Positions 56,677 through 64,000 of a DNA stretch of 64,000 nt are shown here, piece after piece. The stretch comes from Solibacillus daqui (GTDB taxonomy: Bacteria; Bacillota; Bacilli; Bacillales_A; Planococcaceae), in the NCBI RefSeq assembly GCF_028747805.1, contig NZ_CP114887.1, positions 489,501-553,500 on the forward strand, read 5' to 3'. Every line of letters starts with the position of its first letter. Position 1 is the stretch's first letter. The notes below the pieces were generated by a model that worked only from the letters and a program-made list of their open reading frames with translations, did not search any database and had not been told where the DNA came from. Made by a program: the position numbers and the translations under genes.

Positions 56677-57171
56677 ATGCAGGAAATTATAGCAGGCATA
56701 TTAATGTCATTTGATGTAGTGGCACTGTATTTAGTTGCGAATAATGTAAAATATAAATGGCTGCTTGCGGGTTGGACAGCCTGCTTACATATGATTTTCC
56801 CATTAATTGGTTTTTATTGTGGTCAGTGGCTTGCGGATTTATTAGTGCAATGGTCAAATAGTATTTCACTGTTGTTATTATTTTTTATTGGATTACAATT
56901 ACTGCTATCAAGGGGAAATGAGAATTTTCCAGCAAAAACTTTACCTATTATCGCAATATTTGCGAGTTTTGATACCTTTTCAGTAAGCCTATCTTTTGGT
57001 ATGCTAAATTTAGATAAATATACTTTTATTTTAAGTGCTGGGATTTCGACTCTGATTTTGTCTTATATGGCACTAATTATTGCGCAAAAAAATACAATTT
57101 TAAAAAATGGCTTGTTAAAAAAATTGGCAGGATTATTATTAATTATTATGAGTGTTTTACTATTAATATAA
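56677..57171 (+). CDS. mntP: MntP-like manganese efflux protein (YwlD position)
   Basis: A 164-aa protein with six predicted TM helices in two repeats. Each repeat carries the Asp motif of the MntP family in altered form: 'MSFDVVALYL' (about 11-20) and 'ASFDTFSVSLSFG' (about 94-106). It is shorter than typical MntP (about 180-190 aa) and the first repeat is diverged, so function is less sure than position (between ywlC and ywlE, as in B. subtilis). AAAGAAGG is upstream. Confidence 0.65.
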   Translation: MQEIIAGILMSFDVVALYLVANNVKYKWLLAGWTACLHMIFPLIGFYCGQWLADLLVQWSNSISLLLLFFIGLQLLLSRGNENFPAKTLPIIAIFASFDTFSVSLSFGMLNLDKYTFILSAGISTLILSYMALIIAQKNTILKNGLLKKLAGLLLIIMSVLLLI

Positions 57172-57184
57172 GGAATGATTGTAG

Positions 57185-57631
57185 ATGAACATATATTTTA
57201 TTTGTACCGGAAATACTTGCCGTAGTCCAATGGCAGCAGCTATTTTAATGAATAAAGATATTCCAAATGTAGAAGTGCGTTCGGCGGGGATTTATGCTCA
57301 GACTGGAAGTATAATGTCGATTAATGCACAACATGTTTTAAATCAACAAAATATTAAACATAACCATTCTTCAGAGCTATTTAATGAGCAAGATGCTCAG
57401 TGGGCAGATTTAATTTTGACGATGACCGCGGCCCATAAAGAGCTAGTCTTACATTTAGTAAATAATATTGAACATAAAACATTTACATTAAATGAGTATG
57501 TAGCGCAAGATGTTCTTGATATTCAAGATCCTTATGGTGGTAATGTAACCGTCTATGAACAAACATTCGAACAGTTAAATGAAGCAATTGAAAAGTTAGA
57601 GACAAAAATACGTTTGGGGGAACATCAATAA
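57185..57631 (+). CDS. ywlE: Protein-arginine phosphatase YwlE
   Basis: A 148-aa low-molecular-weight phosphatase. The P-loop is C7-T-G-N-T-C-R13-S, with Thr11 as found in arginine phosphatases (tyrosine phosphatases have Ile/Leu there); the general acid is Asp115 in 'DPYGG'. It reverses McsB phosphoarginine marks that send proteins to ClpCP. Located 13 bases after the MntP-like gene. Confidence 0.92.
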   Translation: MNIYFICTGNTCRSPMAAAILMNKDIPNVEVRSAGIYAQTGSIMSINAQHVLNQQNIKHNHSSELFNEQDAQWADLILTMTAAHKELVLHLVNNIEHKTFTLNEYVAQDVLDIQDPYGGNVTVYEQTFEQLNEAIEKLETKIRLGEHQ

Positions 57632-57632
57632 T

Positions 57633-58922
57633 ATGGAAACGAACAAAAAAATGTTTACATTACGTAGTAAGCTTGTACTGTTTGTAGGGATTTTAGCATT
57701 AATTACTTATTCAACGAGCTTTCTATTTATCGAGTTTATTCATCCTATGTTTTTTGAACAAACCAATCCACTAATCTTTCAAATCATTACATATGCGCTA
57801 GGAATTTTTTGGTCGTGCTTACTAGCAGCAGTATTTAGTTTAATTATTGTGCGCCCGTTACAGCGATTAGAAAATAGTGCAAATCAAGTAGCGGAAGGCA
57901 AAATAGGTAAAGATGTAGAAATGCCACGAACTAATGATGAAATTCGAAGCGTAGGGGAAGCATTTCAAGCGATGGTTGTTAACTTACGCAAAATGGTAAG
58001 TGGAATTGAAGATAACTACAAGTCAACAGATGCCACGATTGAGGACCTATCTATGCAAAGTAGCTCCGTAGCGAAAAATGCAGAATCGATTTCAAGTAAT
58101 ATCGGGCAAATTTCGCTGGGTGCGGAATCTTCAGCCGCTGCCATTCAAGAAACTGTAGAAGCAATTGAAGAAGTCCGTGAATTAGCAACTGAAGTGAATC
58201 TCAAGGCAATTGGCTCGGCAAATCGTTCTAAAGAAATCTTATCCAATCTATCTTCGACAACAGAAGCGATTCACGGTGTAGTATTAAGTATTCAGAAAAT
58301 CGCCTCCGATAACGAGGATGCGTTGGTAAATATTCGTGAACTTGAAAAAAATGCAGAGCAAATTGAGCACATTATCGGTCTAGTGGGGGATATTGCAGGG
58401 CAAACGAACTTACTTGCACTCAATGCCTCAATTGAAGCTGCACGTGCGGGTGAACATGGAAAAGGCTTTGCGGTAGTAGCTGAAGAAGTGCGCGGTTTAG
58501 CAGATGAAAGTGCCAATGCGGTGAAGGGGATTACGACATTAGTACAAACAATGCAACAAAATGTAAACGTAGTAGTAGCGCAAATGAATAAGCAAGTTTC
58601 ATTTGCCGTAAGTGAATCTTCACGAGTATCAGAAACGACAGTTGCTGTAGAAGGTATGTCCAAAGCAGTTCATGAAATGGCAGATGATGTTGTTCAAATA
58701 TCACAATTAGTTAGTCAACAAATGCATAATATTGAATATACTTCACGTCAATCACAAGAAGTAGCAGCGATTGCTCAAGAAACGTCAGCGAGTGCACAGG
58801 AAGTGAACGCTGCATCAAACGAACAATCCTTTGCTATTCAGCAAGTAGAAGCATTAGCGAATGATTTACAAAAACAATCTGCTGAGCTTTACAAGATGAT
58901 TCAGCAATTTGATAATAATTAA
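57633..58922 (+). CDS. Methyl-accepting chemotaxis protein without a sensor domain
   Basis: A 429-aa chemoreceptor-like protein. Two TM helices (about 13-33 and 45-72) are joined by only about 12 residues, so there is no extracellular sensor; a HAMP domain (about 70-122) and a full signalling coiled coil follow, with tip '[22 protein letters not shown]'. It starts one base after the ywlE stop, behind GGGGGA, so it is in the same operon. It may sense membrane state or a cytoplasmic signal. Not present at this point in B. subtilis. Confidence 0.88.
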   Translation: METNKKMFTLRSKLVLFVGILALITYSTSFLFIEFIHPMFFEQTNPLIFQIITYALGIFWSCLLAAVFSLIIVRPLQRLENSANQVAEGKIGKDVEMPRTNDEIRSVGEAFQAMVVNLRKMVSGIEDNYKSTDATIEDLSMQSSSVAKNAESISSNIGQISLGAESSAAAIQETVEAIEEVRELATEVNLKAIGSANRSKEILSNLSSTTEAIHGVVLSIQKIASDNEDALVNIRELEKNAEQIEHIIGLVGDIAGQTNLLALNASIEAARAGEHGKGFAVVAEEVRGLADESANAVKGITTLVQTMQQNVNVVVAQMNKQVSFAVSESSRVSETTVAVEGMSKAVHEMADDVVQISQLVSQQMHNIEYTSRQSQEVAAIAQETSASAQEVNAASNEQSFAIQQVEALANDLQKQSAELYKMIQQFDNN

Positions 58923-58926
58923 TCTT

Positions 58927-58967
58927 ACACCGAAATTTTAATTAAATTAAAGTTTCGGTGTTTTTTC
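58927..58967 (+). terminator. Rho-independent terminator after the chemoreceptor
   Basis: ACACCGAAA (58927-58935) pairs with TTTCGGTGT (58953-58961), then TTTTTCC. Confidence 0.8.
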
Positions 58968-59157
58968 CGTATATTACTCGTACTTAGACAATCAAATATA
59001 CGTGAAAAACTAACGATTATTCACACGGACGCTCAATTATTCGTGTTTTATGCCGAAAATTGAAAATCATTATGGAAAATACGTGTCATTCTGATGTAAT
59101 AAATGGTACACTGTTGATGAAAATAAAAGTAAAAATATATTAGGGAGGAAACCCTCT

Positions 59158-59604
59158 ATGAAAATTGCGATTTCTTCAGATCATGGCGGCAATAATTTAC
59201 GTAAAGAAATTATGGCACTATTAGACGAATTAGCGATTAGCTACGAAGACTTTGGTCCACAATCAAGCGACTCAGTTGACTACCCAGATTACGCGCGCCC
59301 TGTTGCAGAGCGTGTTGCATCAGGTGAATTTGACAAGGGTATTTTAATTTGCGGAACAGGGATTGGAATTTCAATCGCTGCCAATAAATTTAAAGGTATC
59401 CGTTGTGCATTAGTACATGATACTTTTTCAGCTAAAGCGACACGTAACCATAACGACTCAAATATTTTAGCGATGGGTGAGCGTGTTATTGGTGCGGGTC
59501 TGGCACGAGAAATTGTAACAACTTGGTTAAACGCAGAATTCGAAGGTGGACGTCATATCCGCCGTGTTGAAAAAATTTCTGAAATCGAAGAACAACAACA
59601 ATAG
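59158..59604 (+). CDS. rpiB: Ribose-5-phosphate isomerase B
   Basis: A 148-aa RpiB/LacAB-family sugar-phosphate isomerase. 'SSDHGGNNLRKE' (about 6-17), the catalytic Cys in 'LICGTGIGISIAANK' (about 64-78; Cys66) and 'RNHNDSNILAMG' (about 97-108) are typical. GGGAGGAAA is upstream. Corresponds to ywlF. Confidence 0.92.
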   Translation: MKIAISSDHGGNNLRKEIMALLDELAISYEDFGPQSSDSVDYPDYARPVAERVASGEFDKGILICGTGIGISIAANKFKGIRCALVHDTFSAKATRNHNDSNILAMGERVIGAGLAREIVTTWLNAEFEGGRHIRRVEKISEIEEQQQ

Positions 59605-59612
59605 GTGACCGC

Positions 59613-60158
59613 ATGAAAAACTTACGCGATGTTCAAAAACAGTTGGCCGGGGCCTTACATGAATTCGAGCAGCAAGTGAAGTTTACCGAGGATCAGTTAT
59701 TTGTTGTCGGCTGTTCGACGTCCGAAATACTTGGCGAAAAAATCGGAACAGCCGGTGCACTCGATGTTGCGCAAATGCTGTATGAGGAGTTTTCAAACTT
59801 TGCACACAAGCATAAGATGTATTTAGTTTTTCAAGGCTGCGAGCATATTAACCGTGCGTTAACATTAGAAGCAGCAGCCGCTAAAAAGTACCATTTAGAG
59901 CCTGTTTCAGTCGTCCCTATACGAACAGCAGGTGGCTCAATGTCAGCTTACGCTCATACACAAATGAACGAACCTGTTGTTGTAGAATCCATTCAAGCTC
60001 ATGCGGGTATTGATATTGGACAAACATTAATAGGCATGCATTTAAAGCATGTGGCAGTACCCATTCGTACATCAGTAAAGTGTGTAGGAGACGCAGTCAT
60101 TACGTTAGCTACAACACGTCCAAAGCTAATTGGCGGCGAACGTGCGCAATATAAGTAA
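59613..60158 (+). CDS. ywlG: YwlG family protein (UPF0340, TIGR01440)
   Basis: A 181-aa protein of the UPF0340/DUF436 family: 'VVGCSTSEILGEKIGT' (about 30-45), 'FQGCEHINRALTLE' (about 73-86) and 'GIDIGQTLIGMHLKHVAVP'. It begins 8 bases after rpiB behind AGGTGA and is cotranscribed. Function unknown. Confidence 0.88.
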   Translation: MKNLRDVQKQLAGALHEFEQQVKFTEDQLFVVGCSTSEILGEKIGTAGALDVAQMLYEEFSNFAHKHKMYLVFQGCEHINRALTLEAAAAKKYHLEPVSVVPIRTAGGSMSAYAHTQMNEPVVVESIQAHAGIDIGQTLIGMHLKHVAVPIRTSVKCVGDAVITLATTRPKLIGGERAQYK

Positions 60159-60239
60159 CGTTATTACGTTACATAACTATCATTTTGAATTGGAAACTCC
60201 GGAGTTAATTCGGAACAAAATTTAGGAGGATTTAGACAA

Positions 60240-61484
60240 ATGGCATTTGAAAAATTAGCAGGACAAGACAAGGCAATCTTAGACGCGATTTTATTAGAGA
60301 AAAAACGTCAAAATACAAACATCGAATTAATCGCATCAGAAAACTTCGTATCAGAAGCAGTAATGGAAGCACAAGGTTCTTACCTTACAAACAAATACGC
60401 TGAAGGTTACCCAGGTAAACGTTACTATGGTGGCTGTGAGCATGTAGACGTAGTGGAAAATATCGCGCGTGATCGTGCAAAAGAATTATTCGGTGCAGCT
60501 TATGTAAACGTACAACCTCACTCAGGCGCACAAGCAAACATGGCAGTTTATCATACAATTTTACAACCAGGTGATACGGTGCTTGGTATGAACCTTTCAC
60601 ATGGTGGTCACTTAACACATGGTTCACCAGTGAACTTCTCTGGTATTTTATATAACTTCGTTGAGTACGGTGTAACAGCAGATACAAACGTAATCGACTA
60701 TGAAGATGTTCGTCAAAAAGCTTTAGAATCAAAACCAAAATTAATTGTTGCTGGTGCTTCCGCTTATCCACGTGCAATTGACTTCGCAAAATTCCGTGAA
60801 ATCGCGGATGAAGTAGGTGCATACTTCATGGTAGATATGGCGCACATCGCAGGTTTAGTAGCTGTTGGTGAGCATATGAACCCAGTACCATACGCTGATT
60901 TTGTAACAACAACTACACATAAAACATTACGTGGTCCACGTGGCGGTATGATTTTAACAAATGATGAAAAATGGGAAAAAGAATTAAATAAATCAGTATT
61001 CCCAGGTATTCAAGGTGGCCCATTAATGCACGTAATCGCTGCAAAAGCAGTAGCATTTGGTGAAGCATTACAACCTGAATTTAAAGACTATGCAAAACAA
61101 ATTAAAGTAAACGCAGCAGCACTTGCAAAGAGCTTACAAGAAGAAGGCGTTGAAATCGTATCTGGTGGTACAGACAACCACTTACTATTATTAAACGTAA
61201 AATCTTTAGGCTTAACTGGTAAAGTTGCAGAGCACATCCTTGATGAAGTGGCGATTACAACAAACAAAAACACAATTCCTTACGATACTGAAAAGCCATT
61301 CGTAACATCTGGTGTTCGAGTTGGTACAGCAGCAATCACTTCTCGAGGTTTCAAAGAAGAAGATGCAATCGAAGTAGGTAAAATTATTGCATTAGTACTT
61401 AAAAACCCAGAAGACGCAGCTGTGAAAGAAGAAGCTCGTAAGCGTGTAGATGCATTAACTGCGAAACACCCATTATATGCATAA
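60240..61484 (+). CDS. glyA: Serine hydroxymethyltransferase
   Basis: A 414-aa PLP enzyme making glycine and methylene-THF. The PLP lysine is in '[14 protein letters not shown]' (about 224-237), the substrate region '[14 protein letters not shown]' at about 57-70. TTAGGAGG precedes the ATG. An 81-bp gap to ywlG contains the palindrome ACTCCGGAGT (60196-60205) flanked by GAATT/AATTC. A strong terminator follows. Confidence 0.96.
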   Translation: MAFEKLAGQDKAILDAILLEKKRQNTNIELIASENFVSEAVMEAQGSYLTNKYAEGYPGKRYYGGCEHVDVVENIARDRAKELFGAAYVNVQPHSGAQANMAVYHTILQPGDTVLGMNLSHGGHLTHGSPVNFSGILYNFVEYGVTADTNVIDYEDVRQKALESKPKLIVAGASAYPRAIDFAKFREIADEVGAYFMVDMAHIAGLVAVGEHMNPVPYADFVTTTTHKTLRGPRGGMILTNDEKWEKELNKSVFPGIQGGPLMHVIAAKAVAFGEALQPEFKDYAKQIKVNAAALAKSLQEEGVEIVSGGTDNHLLLLNVKSLGLTGKVAEHILDEVAITTNKNTIPYDTEKPFVTSGVRVGTAAITSRGFKEEDAIEVGKIIALVLKNPEDAAVKEEARKRVDALTAKHPLYA

Positions 61485-61497
61485 TTAAAAATAATAT

Positions 61498-61545
61498 AAA
61501 AAAGGCCTTTTTATCTCTTAATTATGAGGTGAAAAGGCCTTTTTT
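61498..61545 (+). terminator. Rho-independent terminator of glyA
   Basis: AAAAAAGGCCTTTT (61498-61511) pairs with AAAAGGCCTTTTTT (61532-61545). Confidence 0.85.
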
Positions 61546-61710
61546 AAAATAATAGTGATTAATTTAAAGATTCCGTACATAATTACCTATTTTTCTGAAT
61601 TATTTGATTGATTTATATTAAAATGGATATAGAATGTAAAGTATGTTATTACTATTTATAGAATAAAAATACAGAGTGAGCGAGGGAAATTGAAATTTGA
61701 TGGAGGTACT

Positions 61711-63801
61711 ATGGAAAAAACAAATGTAAGTTATTTTGAAAGATTAAAAAAAGTTGGCGACCATATACAAACAAACCTCATTATTATTGATGATACTTTA
61801 CAAATTATCGATAGTAATCTCGTTTATTCGCAAGGAAACTTTCAATCATTATCTAATCTTTTGGAGCATTTTATCTTTCAACCCGAAGAACAACAGCAAT
61901 TTGTAAGCTCTATTATTAATGCAACTGGTGACCCGATAAAAGTTCACCATAATCGGCAAGATGGTTCTACCTGTTTAGTTCAACTTCACAGTGTACCTAT
62001 TTTATTAGAAAAACAATACTATATGTTAATAATGGTAGAGGTCGAACCCAACGCATCAGTATTACTTACACACACCACGAATGATATTATCATTCAAGAA
62101 ACAAGTTTCGAAAATAAGATTCAAAAAATTTGTACAGAATTAGAGCCCTTGTATCGTGTGATGATTACATTTACATATACAAAAGAACATTCAATCTTAC
62201 TTATTCCATCAAATAGTTTTAAGGGAGTTGAAGTTCCGCCCATTTCAAGCGAAGAGCAGCATTACCACAGTCAAATGCGAGGTAAAGCATTAGTGCAGTT
62301 AGCATTGCATCAGTCAACAAAACAATATGCAGAACAAAATGGCTATAGTAATAGCTTTGTTGTACCAGTCAGTACAATAGAAAATGAAGCAATCGGCTAT
62401 TTTGTCATCTATCATAATGACCGAGAAATATTTGATAAAGAAGATGATTTGTTTCAGGAGAGGCTAATACAAGTTGTACAACTGCTCAATAAAATTTCGA
62501 TGTATGAACAGCGAATTCAAATACTACAAACGATTGATAGTACAACAAATTTGCCTAGCTATAATCAATTTATTAAACAACTCAATCTACATAAACAACA
62601 GCAAAAAGTAGGGGTCATCAAAATTATCGAGCCAGGTGAGTTTTCAAAAGTAGTGGAACTGTATGGCCGACCTGCTGGAGATGAGTTACTAAAACAATTA
62701 GGAAAACATTTAAAACAAGCTTCAATTAGTAAAGATAGTGAAATTGCACGTTTCACAAGCTCTTCACTCATCATGTATACACCGGTCGATTTTCAAACAC
62801 TCTTCAATCGCCAATCAGTAATAAGTGGGGATGAAATGGAGTCATTTACGATATTTAATCAACAAATACATATCACACTAAAAGTTGGGATTGCGCCATT
62901 AGATGACTACACATCAACGCATGATTCGGTTCGCTTTGCGGAATATGCATTGACGAAGGCACGTCAAATTCATGGCGCACATACGGAATTTTATACCGCA
63001 CGCCATGATGATATTCTGGGGCGTGAAATACAACTGAGTAATCATTTAAAAAATGCGATTCGAAATAAGGAAATTACCGCATATTTTCAGCCGAAATATG
63101 CAGTTCATAATGAAAAAATCGCCAGCATGGAGGCATTAGCGCGTTGGTTTTCGCCTTCCCTTGGATTTATTTCGCCGGTAGAGTTTATTGCAATTGCCGA
63201 AAATACAGGACTGATTAGAGATTTAGAGTTGCAAATTATTGAAAAGGTGCTCGCATGGCAGCAACAACGTCAATATGATGGTAAGCGGATTGTGCCAATT
63301 GCTGTTAATATTTCGCCAGATCATTTCTATCATCCTCAGTTCATTCCAAAGTTAAAACATTTGCTTAATCACTATTATGCTGACCCAAAATATTTAATTG
63401 TAGAAGTGACAGAAAATATGGGGCTGTTTGATTTTGAACGAGCCAACAAAATTATAAATAAATTACAGACAATTGGGATTGTGACAAGTATAGATGATTT
63501 CGGAATTGGCTATTCATCTCTCAGTTATCTACAAAAATTTTCATTTAACGAATTAAAAATTGATCGTAGTTTTGTTATGAAAATTAAAGAACTGGCAACA
63601 CAAACAATCGTGAAGGCCATTATTGATATCGCACATACACTTAATATGGTCGTTATTGCTGAAGGTGTTGAAACAAAGGAGCAACGTGATATATTAAAAG
63701 CTATTCGTTGTGATGAAATTCAAGGGTACTATTATTCAAAACCATTATCGATGGAAGAAGCCTCGAAGTTAATTGATGACGAACGTCAAAAAAGAAAGTG
63801 A
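61711..63801 (+). CDS. Cyclic-di-GMP phosphodiesterase with PAS, GAF-like, degenerate GGDEF and EAL domains
   Basis: A 696-aa cytoplasmic protein. A PAS-like fold (about 15-110), a GAF-like region (about 130-265), a degenerate GGDEF (about 270-430, signature replaced by TSSSL at 349-353), then an EAL domain (about 445-690). The EAL catalytic set is complete: E474 (EAL), N533, E568, D595/D596, K616, E651, Q671. So it should hydrolyse c-di-GMP, with the GGDEF part perhaps sensing GTP. GGAGGT before ATG 61711 fixes the start; an upstream TTG at 61690 is rejected. Confidence 0.9.
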   Translation: MEKTNVSYFERLKKVGDHIQTNLIIIDDTLQIIDSNLVYSQGNFQSLSNLLEHFIFQPEEQQQFVSSIINATGDPIKVHHNRQDGSTCLVQLHSVPILLEKQYYMLIMVEVEPNASVLLTHTTNDIIIQETSFENKIQKICTELEPLYRVMITFTYTKEHSILLIPSNSFKGVEVPPISSEEQHYHSQMRGKALVQLALHQSTKQYAEQNGYSNSFVVPVSTIENEAIGYFVIYHNDREIFDKEDDLFQERLIQVVQLLNKISMYEQRIQILQTIDSTTNLPSYNQFIKQLNLHKQQQKVGVIKIIEPGEFSKVVELYGRPAGDELLKQLGKHLKQASISKDSEIARFTSSSLIMYTPVDFQTLFNRQSVISGDEMESFTIFNQQIHITLKVGIAPLDDYTSTHDSVRFAEYALTKARQIHGAHTEFYTARHDDILGREIQLSNHLKNAIRNKEITAYFQPKYAVHNEKIASMEALARWFSPSLGFISPVEFIAIAENTGLIRDLELQIIEKVLAWQQQRQYDGKRIVPIAVNISPDHFYHPQFIPKLKHLLNHYYADPKYLIVEVTENMGLFDFERANKIINKLQTIGIVTSIDDFGIGYSSLSYLQKFSFNELKIDRSFVMKIKELATQTIVKAIIDIAHTLNMVVIAEGVETKEQRDILKAIRCDEIQGYYYSKPLSMEEASKLIDDERQKRK

Positions 63802-63841
63802 ATTTGATAATCTTTGTGAACGTATAAAAAACATCCGGTGA

Positions 63842-64000
<159 letters not shown>

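Noticed and set aside
59017..59025. Isolated perfect TTATTCACA before rpiB
   Set aside because: A single DnaA box outside the cluster is expected by chance about once in 33 kb of this window.

Overview
The window reads as chromosomal backbone of a low-GC, endospore-forming member of the Bacillales. Gene order closely follows the ywd/ywf/ywh/ywi and rpoE-pyrG-spo0F-fbaA-murZ-glpX-rho-rpmE-tdk-prfA-prmC-spoIIR-ywlC-ywlE-rpiB-glyA-upp blocks of Bacillus subtilis. Sporulation genes (gerQ, rsfA, pbpG, spo0F, spoIIR), a bacillithiol deacetylase and AT-rich codon use support this. The insertions between conserved blocks (chemoreceptors, c-di-GMP proteins, a fatty-acid/IcmF operon) suggest a Planococcaceae genome of the Solibacillus/Lysinibacillus type; that placement is inference. 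I see no rRNA, tRNA, insertion sequence, prophage or CRISPR array.

Layout. 1-3.2 kb (minus strand): a partial YjiH-type membrane protein, yojF-bshB2, and pdxK. 3.4-8.1 kb: ung, a cysteine-rich small protein, ywdI and ywdK, then an M20 amidohydrolase and a chemoreceptor. 8.1-21.3 kb: short, strand-alternating units gerQ, hemQ, lipL, rsfA, a DUF1450 gene, ywfO, a tautomerase, ywhD, pbpG, speB, a degenerate GGDEF protein, ywiB and argS. 21.5-25.9 kb: an operon of an acyl-CoA-dehydrogenase-type flavoprotein and a polar amino-acid ABC importer, probably for sulfur compounds. 25.9-30.4 kb: a cobalamin riboswitch with btuF-btuC-btuD/cbiZ-pduO. 30.4-41.4 kb: a fatty-acid/branched-chain degradation block (fadF, thiolase, hydroxyacyl-CoA dehydrogenase, two acyl-CoA dehydrogenases, a TetR/FadR-type regulator) followed by the B12-dependent fused mutase icmF. 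41.5-64 kb: the rpoE to upp backbone.

The genes connect. B12 uptake, cobinamide remodelling (CbiZ) and adenosylation (PduO) at 26-30 kb can supply the cofactor of IcmF at 38 kb. TGAATG/CATTCA-type operators in front of fadF and the thiolase fit the TetR-family gene at the end of that operon. pyrG carries a complete reiterative-transcription attenuator, and rpmE has a structured leader that may be autoregulatory.

The signals most worth a second look are these. (1) A dense DnaA-box cluster lies inside spoIIR and the start of ywlC, with five perfect TTATNCACA sites in about 490 bp. (2) A dispersed family of about 38-nt palindromes with consensus arm AAGGGATGTCCGAAAAGT is present in five copies between genes, and two of them bracket a large nested palindrome as if they were the ends of a MITE-like element. 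(3) Several leader RNAs are structured (pyrG second hairpin set, rpmE, tdk, prfA). (4) Cyclic-di-GMP domain proteins have degenerate GGDEF sites. Start codons were re-chosen from ribosome binding sites where the longest reading frame was clearly wrong (bshB2, pdxK, ung, ywdK, ywhD, btuC, pduO, thiolase, pyrG, spo0F, spoIIR, EAL protein).
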